64,000 nucleotides of DNA from Streptomyces achromogenes (GCF_030816715.1 NZ_JAUSYH010000001.1:4464001-4528000); one strand, 5' to 3'; counted from the first letter of the stretch, positions 17,613 to 27,336 are shown. Numbers and translations are program-made. Notes: a model not told the origin generated them from the letters alone.

Positions 17613-18131
17613 GTGTCGACTCCGCCGCCCCAGGGCCAGAACCCGTTTGCGCAGCAGGGCCAGCAGCCCTACGGCCAGCCCCAGGGCCAGGCGCCCTACC
17701 CGCCGCAGAGCGGCTACCCCCAGCAGCCCGGCCAGCCCGGCTACCCCACCGCCCCCTACGGCGCGGTTCCGCCGGAGCCGCCGCGCCGCAAGGTCAGCTT
17801 CAAGCTGATCAAGAACATCGTCATCGTCGTCGCGGTCATCAGTGCGGCCATCTTCGCCTACATATCGAGCCAGGACGACGCCAACACGGCAGCGGTCGGC
17901 GACTGCATGCACCGCGGCAGCAGCAGCGACAACGACCCCGACCTCGAGGTCGTCAAGTGCGACTCCTCGCAGGCGCAGTACATCGTGCTCGCGAAGGTCA
18001 AGGGCACGTACACGGAGCTCACGGCCGACAGCAAGTGCAAGGCAGAGGCCAAGGACTTCCAGTACTCGTACACCGAGACCGGCGACGGCAGCAACTTCCT
18101 GCTCTGCCTGAAGGACTACACGAAGAAGTAG
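17613..18131 (+). CDS. Membrane-anchored small protein with proline/glutamine-rich tail (LppU-like)
   Basis: The 172-residue protein has a Pro/Gln/Gly/Tyr-rich cytoplasmic N-terminus (about 1-55), a single membrane helix (VSFKLIKNIVIVVAVISAAIFAYI, about 61-84) and an external domain with four cysteines (GDCMHRG, VVKCDS, SKCKAE, LLCLKD), which could form two disulfides. This layout matches LppU/SCO3897-type proteins. The GTG at 17613 has GGGGGAC before it. Function unknown; its neighbours act on the envelope. Confidence 0.8.
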   Translation: MSTPPPQGQNPFAQQGQQPYGQPQGQAPYPPQSGYPQQPGQPGYPTAPYGAVPPEPPRRKVSFKLIKNIVIVVAVISAAIFAYISSQDDANTAAVGDCMHRGSSSDNDPDLEVVKCDSSQAQYIVLAKVKGTYTELTADSKCKAEAKDFQYSYTETGDGSNFLLCLKDYTKK

Positions 18132-18143
18132 GGCAGCGCACGG

Positions 18144-18175
18144 AGGGGCGGTGTTTCACGTGAAACACCGCCCCT
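18144..18175. terminator. 32-bp perfect palindrome containing parS; likely terminator
   Basis: The palindrome runs from AGGGGCGGTGTTTCAC to its exact complement and encloses parS 18153-18166. It lies 13 bp after the stop of the LppU-like gene, in a convergent gap with the CCA-adding enzyme gene, where a terminator is expected and no other hairpin is seen. Confidence 0.7.
18153..18166. other. parS site within a 32-bp palindrome
   Basis: Exact GTTTCACGTGAAAC. Its centre is 57 bp from that of the next site at 18210. Confidence 0.92.
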
Positions 18176-18202
18176 TCTCACGTTGTGCGGCCGGACCGCG
18201 CT

Positions 18203-18230
18203 GGGTCATGTTTCACGTGAAACATGACCC
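18203..18230 (-). terminator. 28-bp perfect palindrome containing parS; likely terminator
   Basis: Arms GGGTCATGTTTCAC and its complement form an uninterrupted palindrome 11 bp beyond the stop of the CCA-adding enzyme on the minus strand. Confidence 0.65.
18210..18223. other. parS site within a 28-bp palindrome
   Basis: Exact GTTTCACGTGAAAC in the convergent gap, paired with the site at 18153. Confidence 0.92.
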
Positions 18231-18241
18231 TTGCCCCGACC

Positions 18242-19708
18242 TCAGCCCTGCTCGGACCACCACTGCTTGAGGGCTGTCACCGCGGCGTCGTGCTCCATCG
18301 GCCCGTGTTCCAGGCGCAGCTCCAGCAGATGCTTGTACGCGTTGCCGATGGCGGGACCCGGGCCGATGCCCAGGATCTCCATGATCTGGTTGCCGTCGAG
18401 GTCGGGGCGGATCGCGTCCAGCTGTTCCTTCTCCTTCAGCTGGGCGATGCGCTCCTCAAGCCCGTCGTACGCCCGCGAGAGCGACGCCGCCTTGCGCTTG
18501 TTCCGCGTGGTGCAGTCCGAGCGGGTCAGCTTGTGGAGGCGCTCCAGGAGCGGCCCGGCGTCCCGGACGTAGCGACGGACCGCGGAGTCCGTCCACTCGC
18601 CCATGCCGTACCCGTGGAAGCGCAGGTGGAGTTCGACCAGCCGTGAGACGTCCTTCACCAGCTCGTTGGAGTATTTCAGGGCCGTCATGCGCTTCTTGGT
18701 CATCTTCGCTCCGACCACCTCGTGGTGGTGGAACGAGACGCGACCGTCCTTCTCGAAGCGGCGGGTGCGCGGCTTTCCGATGTCATGCAGCAGCGCCGCG
18801 AGCCGCAGCACGAGATCGGGGCCGTCCTCCTCCAGGTCGATCGCCTGCTCGAGGACGATCAACGTGTGCTCGTAGACGTCCTTGTGCCGGTGGTGCTCGT
18901 CGCTCTCCAGCCGCAGGGCGGGCAGCTCGGGCAGCACATAGCCGGCGATGCCGGTGTCGGCCAGCAGGGCCAGCCCCTTGCGCGGGTGCGCCGAGAGGAT
19001 CAGCTTGTTCAATTCGTCCCGTACCCGCTCCGCCGAGACGATCTCGATGCGGCCGGCCATCTCCGTCATCGCCGTGACGACGTCGGCAGCGACCTCGAAG
19101 TCGAGCTGAGCGGCGAAACGGGCGGCGCGCATCATGCGCAGCGGGTCGTCCGAGAAGGACTCCTCCGGCGTGCCCGGGGTACGCAGCACCCGCTCCGCGA
19201 GGTCGCCGAGACCGCCGTGCGGGTCGATGAACGTCTTCTCGGGCAGCGCCACGGCCATGGCATTCACCGTGAAGTCACGCCGGACGAGGTCCTGCTCGAT
19301 GGAGTCGCCGTAGGACACCTCGGGCTTGCGCGAGGTGCGGTCGTACGCCTCCGAGCGGTAGGTGGTGACCTCGATCTGGAAGCACCGGTCGACGCCTTCG
19401 ACGCGGGCCTCCTTCTGGAGCCCCACGGTGCCGAAGGCGATCCCGACCTCCCACACGGAGTCCGCCCAGGGCCGCACGATCTTCAGGACGTCCTCGGGCC
19501 GGGCGTCGGTCGTGAAGTCCAGGTCGTTGCCGAGCCGGCCGAGCAAAGCGTCCCGTACCGAGCCGCCGACCAGGGCGAGGGAGAACCCGGCCTCCTGAAA
19601 TCGGCGGGCGAGGTCGTCGGCGACCGGGGCGACCCGCAGGAGCTCGCTCACCGCGCGGTGCTGCACCTGACTCAGGGCGCTGAGATTGTCTTCGTTGGCG
19701 TTCGGCAC
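18242..19708 (-). CDS. cca: CCA-adding tRNA nucleotidyltransferase
   Basis: About 488 residues. It restores the 3' CCA of tRNAs, needed here because tRNA-Ala at 59,223 does not encode CCA. The N-terminal polymerase-beta-like head has LVGGSVRDALLGRLGNDLDFTTDARPED (the GG and DxD signature), followed by RRDFTVNAMA, the DDPLRMMRAARFAAQLDF neck, and a C-terminal HD domain (LLHDIGKP). GTG 19708 is chosen as start because the upstream in-frame extension shows no family similarity, but no strong ribosome binding site is seen, so the exact start is uncertain. Family members can be CCA or poly(A) polymerases; CCA addition is the favoured call. Confidence 0.9.
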   Translation of the reverse strand: MPNANEDNLSALSQVQHRAVSELLRVAPVADDLARRFQEAGFSLALVGGSVRDALLGRLGNDLDFTTDARPEDVLKIVRPWADSVWEVGIAFGTVGLQKEARVEGVDRCFQIEVTTYRSEAYDRTSRKPEVSYGDSIEQDLVRRDFTVNAMAVALPEKTFIDPHGGLGDLAERVLRTPGTPEESFSDDPLRMMRAARFAAQLDFEVAADVVTAMTEMAGRIEIVSAERVRDELNKLILSAHPRKGLALLADTGIAGYVLPELPALRLESDEHHRHKDVYEHTLIVLEQAIDLEEDGPDLVLRLAALLHDIGKPRTRRFEKDGRVSFHHHEVVGAKMTKKRMTALKYSNELVKDVSRLVELHLRFHGYGMGEWTDSAVRRYVRDAGPLLERLHKLTRSDCTTRNKRKAASLSRAYDGLEERIAQLKEKEQLDAIRPDLDGNQIMEILGIGPGPAIGNAYKHLLELRLEHGPMEHDAAVTALKQWWSEQG

Positions 19709-19976
19709 AACAAAAGAGGGTACGTGGCCCGGCGAGCCGAGGCCGCCCTGTTTCGCGACCGCCGGACGTACCCTGGGGTAAGGGTTCAGACCCGGGCTTT
19801 GCAGCTCATAAGGCCTGATAAGAACGTCCGACCGCATACCGGCACGCAGCGGACGGCCCACCGTTCTTTCACGATCTTGTGGCGCACTCCGCGGCACTTC
19901 CCCTCAGCGCGCATCGTTACCATGCGTGGACGCACATTCCGACGACCACTGACGACGACGAGGGACGGGCGAACGC

Positions 19977-22376
19977 GTGGCCGAGGCGGCAGACTTCCCG
20001 GGGATGCATCCCTCACCTGCCCGCCGGTGGCTGCGGCGCACCGGCGCACTGCTCGCCGGGGCGCCCTTGCTGGCCGGTCTCCTTCAGCTGCCCGCGCAGG
20101 CCGCCGGCCCGTCCGACGCCAAGGACTCCTCCGACGCGGGAACCGTGGCCGTCGCCGTCGACTCGCTCACTCCCGCCGCACCCGGCGACGGTGACACCGT
20201 GACCGTCTCCGGCACGGTCACCAACAACGGCAAGCAGGCGGTCACCGACGCCCATGTGGGCCTGAGCGTGGGCTCCCCGCTCACCACCCGCTCGGCGATC
20301 GACAGTGCCGCCGACCACGCGGACGCCCTTCCCGCCGACGGCACCGAGGTGGGCGGCAAGTACGTCGCCGAGTTCACCACGCTCACGCCGGGCGTCGCCG
20401 AGCACTTCACCATCGCCGTCCCGGTCGACAAGCTGGACCTCGACAAGGACGGCGTCTACCCACTGAGCGTCACCCTGTCCGGCGAGACGTCGGCCAGGCA
20501 GTGGGAGCAGGTGCTCGGCGTCCAGCGGACGTTCCTGCCGTGGCAGCCCGACACCGCGGACACCCGCACCCGGACGACCGTGCTGTGGCCGCTGACCTCC
20601 GGCGTCCACATGACGGCGGAGACCGGCTCGAACGCCCAGCAGACGCCCGTCTTCCTCAACGACGACCTGGCCCATGAGATCGCTCCCGGCGGCCGCCTCG
20701 ACCAGCTCCTGAGCCTCGGCAGGGCACTCGACGTCACCTGGGTGATCGACCCGGACCTGCTGGCATCCGTCGACGCCATGACTGGCAGCTACCGGATCCG
20801 CGGCGAGGGCGACACCCCCACGGCCGGCACCCGGCAGGCGGTCGCCAAGCAGTGGCTCGCCGATCTGCAGAGCGCGGTGACCGGCAAGGAAGTCGTGGCA
20901 CTGCCCTTCGCCGACCCCGACCTGGCCTCGCTCGCACACAACGGCACCGGCGTCACCGGCTCGCTCAACCAGCTCAAGGCCGCCACCGACGTCGCCGCCA
21001 CCACCGTGGAGACGGTGCTCCACGTCACCCCGAACACCGACTTCGCCTGGCCGGTGGAAGGCGCCGTCGACCCCTCGATCGTGAAGGTCGCCACCTCTGC
21101 CGGCGCCGACAAGGTGATCGCGCGCAGCGACAGCCTGACCGACGGCGACCTCTCCTACACCCCGTCCGCAGCCCGGCCGATCGGTGGCGGCACCACGGCG
21201 GTGGTGGCGGACGCGCGGCTGTCGACGGCGTTCCAGGGCGATCTGACGAGGGCCTCCGCGACCACGCTCGCCGTGCAGGAGTTCCTCGCGCAGAGTCTCG
21301 AGCTGAACCTGCAGACGGACAAGCAGCGCAGCATCGTCGTCGCCCCGCAGCGCATGCAGACCGCCTCCCAGGCCCGGGCACTGTCACAGGCCCTCACGAC
21401 GCTCCAGACCGGCACCTGGTCGCAGTCCCAACCGCTCACAGCGGCCGCCAAGGCCAAGCCCGATCCGCGCGCCAGCACCAGGGTGCCGTCGAACAAGTCG
21501 TACCCCACCGCGCTGCGCAAGCAGCAACTGCCCCGGTCGGCCTTCGAGCAGATGGCCGAGACCCAGGACGAACTCGACAACTTCAAGGTGATCCTCGCCC
21601 GGGAGGCCCGCGTGGTGACCCCCTTCGGGCGGGCCATAAACCGCGAGATGTCCACGTCCTGGCGAGGCCACGGCACTGCGGCGAGCACGTTCCGCCAGAG
21701 CGTGCGGGCCTACCTCGACACGCTCACCGGCCAGGTCAAGCTGATCGACAAGTCGGACACGAAGCTCTCCGGGCGCAGCGCCACGATCCCGGTGACGGTG
21801 CAGAACAACCTGGTGCAGGGCGTCGACCACCTGATTCTGCGGCTCACCTCGACGAACCCGACCCGTCTGGAGATCGACGGCGACGACTACGCCGAGCAGC
21901 GGATCACCGTCTCCGGCGGACACACGTCGACGGTGAAGTTCCCCACGTCCGCCAACGTCAACGGCCAGACACGGGTGATCGCGCAGCTGTACACCGAGGA
22001 CGGCCAGAAATACGGCCAGGCGGTCGCCTTCGAGGTGAAGGTCACCGAGATCACGGCCACCGTGATGCTGGTCATCGGCGGCGGCGTCCTGCTCCTCGTG
22101 CTGGCAGGCTTCCGTATGTACACCCAGCGCAAGCGCGCCGCGGCCCGGGCGACCGAGGAACCGGACGAGGCCCGGGAGACCGGTGAGGCCGGCTCCGGCG
22201 CTGCGGGCGAGCCCGCCGCCGGGCAGGAGAATCCCGGGGATGCCGAGGATCACACCGGTGAGAAGTCCGGCGTCCCGACCGGACCGGACGCCCCGCAGCA
22301 GCCGAGTGACGGGACACCGGACACCGCAGCGGAAAGCGCGGACCCGTCCGGCACGGGTGAGAGAGTGGACCGTTGA
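19977..22376 (+). CDS. Large secreted, membrane-anchored protein (DUF6049-like)
   Basis: The 799-residue protein has a signal sequence (WLRRTGALLAGAPLLAGLLQLPAQA, about residues 19-43), a large external region beginning with an Ig/CARDB-like repeat (VDSLTPAAPGDGDTVTVSGTVTNNGKQAV), a second beta-rich domain before the membrane, one C-terminal membrane helix (VMLVIGGGVLLLVLAGF) and an acidic cytoplasmic tail. GTG 19977 is taken as start; ATG 20004 is an alternative. It stands directly before murJ (45 bp) in the same direction, suggesting co-transcription and a role linked to lipid II flipping. Biochemical role unknown. Confidence 0.85.
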   Translation: MAEAADFPGMHPSPARRWLRRTGALLAGAPLLAGLLQLPAQAAGPSDAKDSSDAGTVAVAVDSLTPAAPGDGDTVTVSGTVTNNGKQAVTDAHVGLSVGSPLTTRSAIDSAADHADALPADGTEVGGKYVAEFTTLTPGVAEHFTIAVPVDKLDLDKDGVYPLSVTLSGETSARQWEQVLGVQRTFLPWQPDTADTRTRTTVLWPLTSGVHMTAETGSNAQQTPVFLNDDLAHEIAPGGRLDQLLSLGRALDVTWVIDPDLLASVDAMTGSYRIRGEGDTPTAGTRQAVAKQWLADLQSAVTGKEVVALPFADPDLASLAHNGTGVTGSLNQLKAATDVAATTVETVLHVTPNTDFAWPVEGAVDPSIVKVATSAGADKVIARSDSLTDGDLSYTPSAARPIGGGTTAVVADARLSTAFQGDLTRASATTLAVQEFLAQSLELNLQTDKQRSIVVAPQRMQTASQARALSQALTTLQTGTWSQSQPLTAAAKAKPDPRASTRVPSNKSYPTALRKQQLPRSAFEQMAETQDELDNFKVILAREARVVTPFGRAINREMSTSWRGHGTAASTFRQSVRAYLDTLTGQVKLIDKSDTKLSGRSATIPVTVQNNLVQGVDHLILRLTSTNPTRLEIDGDDYAEQRITVSGGHTSTVKFPTSANVNGQTRVIAQLYTEDGQKYGQAVAFEVKVTEITATVMLVIGGGVLLLVLAGFRMYTQRKRAAARATEEPDEARETGEAGSGAAGEPAAGQENPGDAEDHTGEKSGVPTGPDAPQQPSDGTPDTAAESADPSGTGERVDR

Positions 22377-22420
22377 GGATGTCGTGGCCGGTGGGCCCGG
22401 GACGATGAGGTGGGGTAACC

Positions 22421-24709
22421 ATGAACGCGCCGTACGAGGGTGACCGCGGCCAGGCCGCGGGCGGCTCGGGCCCTCCCGAGGGCATGCCGCCCGAGAAGGG
22501 GCAGGTGCCGCCGCAGCACCCCGCGGACATGTACCTCCAGGACGCCTACGACCAGGACCCCTACCGGTCCCAGGACCTCACCGCGCAGGACCCGGTCGCC
22601 GAGGCGCTCTACGACCGTGCCGCGCACCCCCCGCCGCCCCCCGGCGCCCACCAGCCGCCGCAGCCGCTCTACGGCACGCCTCCGCAGTCCCCGTACGCCC
22701 CCGACCCGCGCATGTGGGCCCAGACCCCGGCGCCCGAGCCGGAGGGCCCCACCCAGTACCTGCCCTACGGCGACGACCCGCGCACCACCCAGTTCGTCGG
22801 CGTCGACGACCTGGTGACGCACTCCGGCGAGCAGCAGCACCAGCCCGACGCCTTCGCCCACCTCTTCCGGGACCAGCAGCACAGCGGTCACCCGCAGCAG
22901 GCCGGCTCGGCGGAGCCCCCGGCTGTACCGGGCCCGGCCCAGGCTCCCGGCGGACCGGTGGGGGCTGCCCGCTATCAGGCCGCGGCGTCCCCTCCCCCCG
23001 CGGTGGACCAGACGATGAACCTCACCGCCACGCCCGACGCCGCTCCCGTGCCCGACGCCGCGGCCGCCCCGAAGAAGGGCGGACGGGCGGCGGGTCTGCT
23101 GAAGTCCAGCGCCGTCATGGCGGCGGGCACGATGGTCTCCCGCCTCACCGGCTTCGTCCGTTCCGCGCTGATCGTCTCGGCACTGGGCGTCGGTGTTCTC
23201 GGCGACACCTTCCAGGTCGCCTACCAGCTGCCGACGATGATCTACATCCTGACCGTCGGCGGCGGCCTCAACTCCGTCTTCGTGCCGCAGCTCGTGCGCG
23301 CCATGAAGGAGGACGAGGACGGCGGCGAGGCCTTCGCCAACCGGCTGCTCACCCTGGTCATGGTGGCGCTGGGCCTGCTCACGGTCGCCGCGATCGCCGC
23401 GGCCCCCGTCCTGATCCGCCTTTTGTCCGACTCGGTCGCCAGCAACCCGGCGGCCAACGAGGTCGGCGTCACCTTCGTCCGCTACTTCCTGCCCTCGATC
23501 TTCTTCATGGGCGTCCACGTGGTGATGGGTCAGATCCTCAACGCGCGCGGGAAGTTCGGCGCGATGATGTGGACGCCGGTCCTCAACAACGTCGTCATCA
23601 TCGTGACGCTGGGCATGTTCATCTATGTCTACGGCACCTCCGCCGACTCGGGCATGAAGGTCACGACCATCCCGCCGGAGGCCGAGCGGCTCCTCGGCGT
23701 AGGGATCCTGCTCGGCCTGGTCGTGCAGGCCCTCGCGATGATCCCGTACCTGCGGGAGACCGGTTTCCGGCTGCGGCTGCGCTTCGACTGGAAGGGCCAC
23801 GGCCTCGGCAAGGCCGCGACCCTCGCCAAGTGGACCGTCCTGTTCGTCCTGGCCAACCAGGCCGGCGCGCTCGTCGTCTCCCAGCTGTCCACGTCGGCCG
23901 GCGAGGGCTCGCCGGTCGACGGCACCGGCTTCGCGGCCTACGCCAACGCCCAGCTCATCTGGGGCCTGCCGCAGGCCATCATCACCGTCTCCCTGATGGC
24001 CGCCCTGCTGCCCCGCATCTCCCGCTCGGCCGCCGAGGGCGACGGCGGCGCGGTCCGCGACGACATCTCGCAGGGCCTGCGCACCACCGCGGTCGCGATC
24101 GTGCCGATCGCCTTCGGGTTCCTCGCGCTCGGCATCCCGATGTGCACGCTGATCTTCGGCTCCTCGGGCACCAGTGAGGCCACCAACATGGGCTTCATGC
24201 TGATGGCCTTCGGCCTCGGCCTGATCCCCTACTCCGTGCAGTACGTGGTCCTGCGCGCCTTCTACGCCTACGAAGACACCCGCACCCCCTTCTACAACAC
24301 GGTCATCGTGGCCGCGGTCAACGCGAGCGCCTCGGCGCTCTGCTACTTCGTCCTGCCCGCCCGCTGGGCGGTGGTCGGCATGGCGGCCTCCTACGGCCTG
24401 GCCTATGCGATCGGCGTCGGCGTCGCCTGGAACCGGCTGCGCAAGCGGCTCGGCGGCGACCTCGACGGCTCCCACGTCCTGCGCACGTACGCCCGTCTGT
24501 GCATCGCCTCCGTGCCGGCCGCCCTCATCAGCGGCGCGGCCTGCTACGGCATCGGCCACAGCCTCGGTCAGGGCGTCCTGGGATCGTTCGCCGCGCTGCT
24601 GGCGGGCGGGGCGCTGCTGCTCGGTGTCTTCTTCGTCGCCGCCCGCCGCATGCGCATCGAGGAGCTCAACTCGCTCGTCGGTATGGTGCGCGGACGCCTG
24701 GGTCGCTGA
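22421..24709 (+). CDS. murJ: Lipid II flippase MurJ (MviN)
   Basis: The 762-residue protein has a ~225-residue Pro/Gln/Tyr-rich cytoplasmic extension and then a 14-helix MOP-superfamily core beginning SSAVMAAGTMVSRLTGFVRSALI. The family's central-cavity arginine region and the QILNARGKFGAMMWTPVLNN motif are present. It flips lipid II for peptidoglycan synthesis. In mycobacteria the MviN polypeptide continues into a pseudokinase and an external domain; here those parts are encoded separately by the next gene, starting 139 bp downstream. Confidence 0.95.
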   Translation: MNAPYEGDRGQAAGGSGPPEGMPPEKGQVPPQHPADMYLQDAYDQDPYRSQDLTAQDPVAEALYDRAAHPPPPPGAHQPPQPLYGTPPQSPYAPDPRMWAQTPAPEPEGPTQYLPYGDDPRTTQFVGVDDLVTHSGEQQHQPDAFAHLFRDQQHSGHPQQAGSAEPPAVPGPAQAPGGPVGAARYQAAASPPPAVDQTMNLTATPDAAPVPDAAAAPKKGGRAAGLLKSSAVMAAGTMVSRLTGFVRSALIVSALGVGVLGDTFQVAYQLPTMIYILTVGGGLNSVFVPQLVRAMKEDEDGGEAFANRLLTLVMVALGLLTVAAIAAAPVLIRLLSDSVASNPAANEVGVTFVRYFLPSIFFMGVHVVMGQILNARGKFGAMMWTPVLNNVVIIVTLGMFIYVYGTSADSGMKVTTIPPEAERLLGVGILLGLVVQALAMIPYLRETGFRLRLRFDWKGHGLGKAATLAKWTVLFVLANQAGALVVSQLSTSAGEGSPVDGTGFAAYANAQLIWGLPQAIITVSLMAALLPRISRSAAEGDGGAVRDDISQGLRTTAVAIVPIAFGFLALGIPMCTLIFGSSGTSEATNMGFMLMAFGLGLIPYSVQYVVLRAFYAYEDTRTPFYNTVIVAAVNASASALCYFVLPARWAVVGMAASYGLAYAIGVGVAWNRLRKRLGGDLDGSHVLRTYARLCIASVPAALISGAACYGIGHSLGQGVLGSFAALLAGGALLLGVFFVAARRMRIEELNSLVGMVRGRLGR

Positions 24710-24847
24710 GACAAGGGGTAGGCGCACAACCATCGCCCCCCGCCGCGTGTCGTGCATAGCGGCGGACTGTGGGCACAATTGGGTTCGGCGTCGGACGGCG
24801 CGCACGGGGTCGGACGGCGCGCAATGGATGGGGAGGCAGGAACGACG

Positions 24848-26563
24848 GTGGCGGAACGGAGCACAGCTGCCGTCGACGTGGCAGACAACAGCGGTGACGA
24901 GCCGCTGACCGCACAAGCGGACCAGTCCACGGCCGACGGGGTGGTCAAGAACCGGGAGCAGGACACGGACAGCGACGAGGCACAGGGGAGCGGCGGGACG
25001 GAACGTCCCGGAAAGGCCTCACCGCCAGAACTGCACAGCGGTCACAAGCTCGCCAGACGCTACCGCCTCGAAGAGTGCGTCACCCGTCTGGACGGTTTCA
25101 GCAGTTGGCGTGCGGTCGACGAGAAACTCCGCCGGGCCGTGGGCGTCCACATCCTGCCCGCGGACCACTCACGGGCGCGTTCGGTGCTGGCCGCGGCCCG
25201 CTCCTCCGCCCTGCTCGGCGATCCCCGCTTCGTCCAGGTGCTGGACGCCGTCGAGGAGAACGACCTCGTCTACGTCGTCCACGAATGGCTTCCCGACGCC
25301 ACCGAACTGACCGCGTTGCTCGCGGCCGGTCCGCTGGAACCGCACGACGCCTACCAGATGGTCAGTCAGATCGCCTCCGCGATGGCCGCGGCACACCGCG
25401 AAGGCCTGTCGCACCTGCGGCTGAACCCCAACGCCGTGCTGCGCACCTCCTCGGGGCAGTGGCGCATCCGCGGCCTCGCGGTGAACGCCGCCCTGCGCGG
25501 CGTCGCCACCGACACCCCCCAGCGCACCGACACCGAGGCGATCGGCGCCCTGCTCTACGCGGCGCTCACGCAGCGCTGGCCCTACGAGAACGACGCCTAC
25601 GGGCTGTCGGGCCTGCCGAAGGACGTCGGACTGATCGCACCCGACCAGGTACGCGCCGGCGTCCATCGCGGGCTGTCGGAGCTTTCCATGCGCGCGCTCG
25701 TCAACGACGGCGCGACCGCCTCCCGGCACGAGGCCGCCTGCACCACGCCGGAGGAGCTGGTGAAGGCAATCGGTGAGCTGCCCCGCATCCGCCCGCCGGA
25801 GCCGGCGTTCACCGCACCGCCCGAGTACCAGCGCACGACGTACCAGCAGGGCACCTACGGCCGCCCCGCGCCGCACCCCGGCGCCACACAGCGTGTGCCG
25901 GTGCCGCCGCCTCCGTTGCAGAGCCGCACCGGCAAGGCCCTGAAGTGGGCGGTCTCCGCCCTCCTCATCGCCGCCCTCGGACTCGGCAGCTGGCAGCTCG
26001 CGGACGCCCTGATGGACCGGAGCAAGCCCGACGACACCAATCAGACCCAGACGACGGACGAGGGCGACAAGAGCAGCACGGCGCCCAAGCCGGTCACGGC
26101 GCTCAAGATCCACGACGCCGCCGAGTACTACCCGGACGGCACCCCGCAGCACGCCAACGACGCGAAGCTCACCTACGACGGCGACAGTTCCACGTACTGG
26201 CGGTCGCGCTCCTTCGACGCAGGGCCCGTGCTCGCTCCGTACAAGAAGGGGGTGGGCATCGTCTACGACCTCGGCTCGGAGAAGGACGTCTCGGCGGTCT
26301 CCATAGGGCTTCTCTACAGCGGCGACTACACCGCCGCCGGCCTGTACGCGGCCGATTCGCTCTCGTCGTCGGCTCCTCTGTCGTCCATGAAGAAAATCGC
26401 CGAAGCCCGGACGTCCGGCCGGGAACTGAAGATTCCCGCCAAGACGGCGGTGAAGACGCGGTACGTTCTCGTATGGATCACCGCCGCGCCCAACAACGCC
26501 GGCGACCAGTGGACCGGCGCCGGCTACAAGCAGGCCATCACCGACGTGAAGTTCACGGGCTGA
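24848..26563 (+). CDS. Membrane pseudokinase with discoidin-like external domain (MviN-associated)
   Basis: A predicted 571-residue protein with a disordered acidic N-terminus (1-65), kinase-fold domain (about 68-310), Pro-rich linker, one membrane helix (about 365-388) and an external F5/8-type-C-like beta domain (415-571, ALKIHDAAEYYPDGTPQ...). The kinase is clearly dead: the HRDLKPxN loop reads HLRLNPN (189-195), the beta-3 lysine is replaced (VGVHILPAD) and DFG is absent (RGLAVN). GTG 24848 follows GGGGAGGCAGG. In mycobacteria an equivalent pseudokinase fused to MviN is phosphorylated by PknB and recruits FhaA; a regulatory role on MurJ is inferred from that and from adjacency. Confidence 0.88.
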   Translation: MAERSTAAVDVADNSGDEPLTAQADQSTADGVVKNREQDTDSDEAQGSGGTERPGKASPPELHSGHKLARRYRLEECVTRLDGFSSWRAVDEKLRRAVGVHILPADHSRARSVLAAARSSALLGDPRFVQVLDAVEENDLVYVVHEWLPDATELTALLAAGPLEPHDAYQMVSQIASAMAAAHREGLSHLRLNPNAVLRTSSGQWRIRGLAVNAALRGVATDTPQRTDTEAIGALLYAALTQRWPYENDAYGLSGLPKDVGLIAPDQVRAGVHRGLSELSMRALVNDGATASRHEAACTTPEELVKAIGELPRIRPPEPAFTAPPEYQRTTYQQGTYGRPAPHPGATQRVPVPPPPLQSRTGKALKWAVSALLIAALGLGSWQLADALMDRSKPDDTNQTQTTDEGDKSSTAPKPVTALKIHDAAEYYPDGTPQHANDAKLTYDGDSSTYWRSRSFDAGPVLAPYKKGVGIVYDLGSEKDVSAVSIGLLYSGDYTAAGLYAADSLSSSAPLSSMKKIAEARTSGRELKIPAKTAVKTRYVLVWITAAPNNAGDQWTGAGYKQAITDVKFTG

Positions 26564-26589
26564 CGTCTCACCGGAGGGGGAGGAGGCCC

Positions 26590-27336
26590 ATGGCGGACGA
26601 CGCCGCACACGACGCGATGAGCGACATGGACCTCCTCGCCCGCCATGTCGAGGGCGACCCCGATGCCTTCGGTGAGCTCGTACGGCGTCATCGTGACCGC
26701 CTCTGGGCGGTGGCACTGCGGACGCTGGGAGACCGTGAGGAAGCCGCTGACGCCGTCCAGGACGCCCTCGTGTCCGCCTACCGGGCCGCCCACACCTTTC
26801 GCGGCCAGTCCGCCGTCACGACCTGGCTGCACCGCATCACGGTGAACGCGTGCCTGGACCGGGCGCGCAAGGCCGCTTCCCGCAAGACCTCGCCGGTCGA
26901 CGACGCCGAGCGGCTGGAGCAGTTGCTCGAGCCGCACGAGTCCGCGTCCGCCCCCGCGGAACGCAACGACCTGCACCGCCAGCTCATCGAGGCGCTGGGC
27001 ACCCTCCCGCCCGACCAGCGGGCCGCCTTGGTCCTCGTGGACATGCAGGGCTACCCCGTCGCCGAAGCCGCCCGCGTGCTCGATGTGCCGACCGGAACGA
27101 TCAAGAGCCGCTGCGCCCGTGGCAGAGCGAGACTCCTGCCCCTGCTCACCCATCTACGGCCGGACGGCGGTGGCACCGACAAGAACCCCGACGCCGGCGG
27201 AAGGGAAAGCGGCCCGGGACGGAACCGGGCGCAGGGGGCATCCGTCCCACCGGCAGCGGAAACTCACGTCGAGGGTCCGGACAGCGCCGGCACAGGCGAT
27301 TCAGCTGTTGTGAAGGGCGGAGGTGGGCGGGCGTGA
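26590..27336 (+). CDS. sigM: ECF sigma factor, SigM-type
   Basis: The 248-residue protein has sigma-2 (DLLARHVEGDPDAFGELVRRHRDRLWAVALRTLGDREEAADAVQDALVSAYRAAHTFRG, residues ~13-70) and sigma-4 (LPPDQRAALVLVDMQGYPVAEAARVLDVPTGTIKSRCARGRARLLPLL, ~135-185) regions, with a longer than usual disordered tail (~60 residues). Start ATG 26590 follows GGAGGGGGAGGAGG. Its TGA overlaps the start of the next gene, the anti-sigma factor, so the pair is translationally coupled. The neighbourhood (MurJ, thioredoxins) suggests envelope or redox stress; target genes are unknown. Confidence 0.92.
   Translation: MADDAAHDAMSDMDLLARHVEGDPDAFGELVRRHRDRLWAVALRTLGDREEAADAVQDALVSAYRAAHTFRGQSAVTTWLHRITVNACLDRARKAASRKTSPVDDAERLEQLLEPHESASAPAERNDLHRQLIEALGTLPPDQRAALVLVDMQGYPVAEAARVLDVPTGTIKSRCARGRARLLPLLTHLRPDGGGTDKNPDAGGRESGPGRNRAQGASVPPAAETHVEGPDSAGTGDSAVVKGGGGRA

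Noticed and set aside
19709..19897. N-terminal extension of the CCA-adding enzyme to 551 residues
   Set aside because: The 63 extra residues have no family similarity. The GTG at 19708 matches the usual length, although its ribosome binding site is weak.
22250..24916. An 888-codon frame antisense to murJ
   Set aside because: Same antisense artefact: composition dominated by Gly, Arg, Asp, Ala and His, with no domain.
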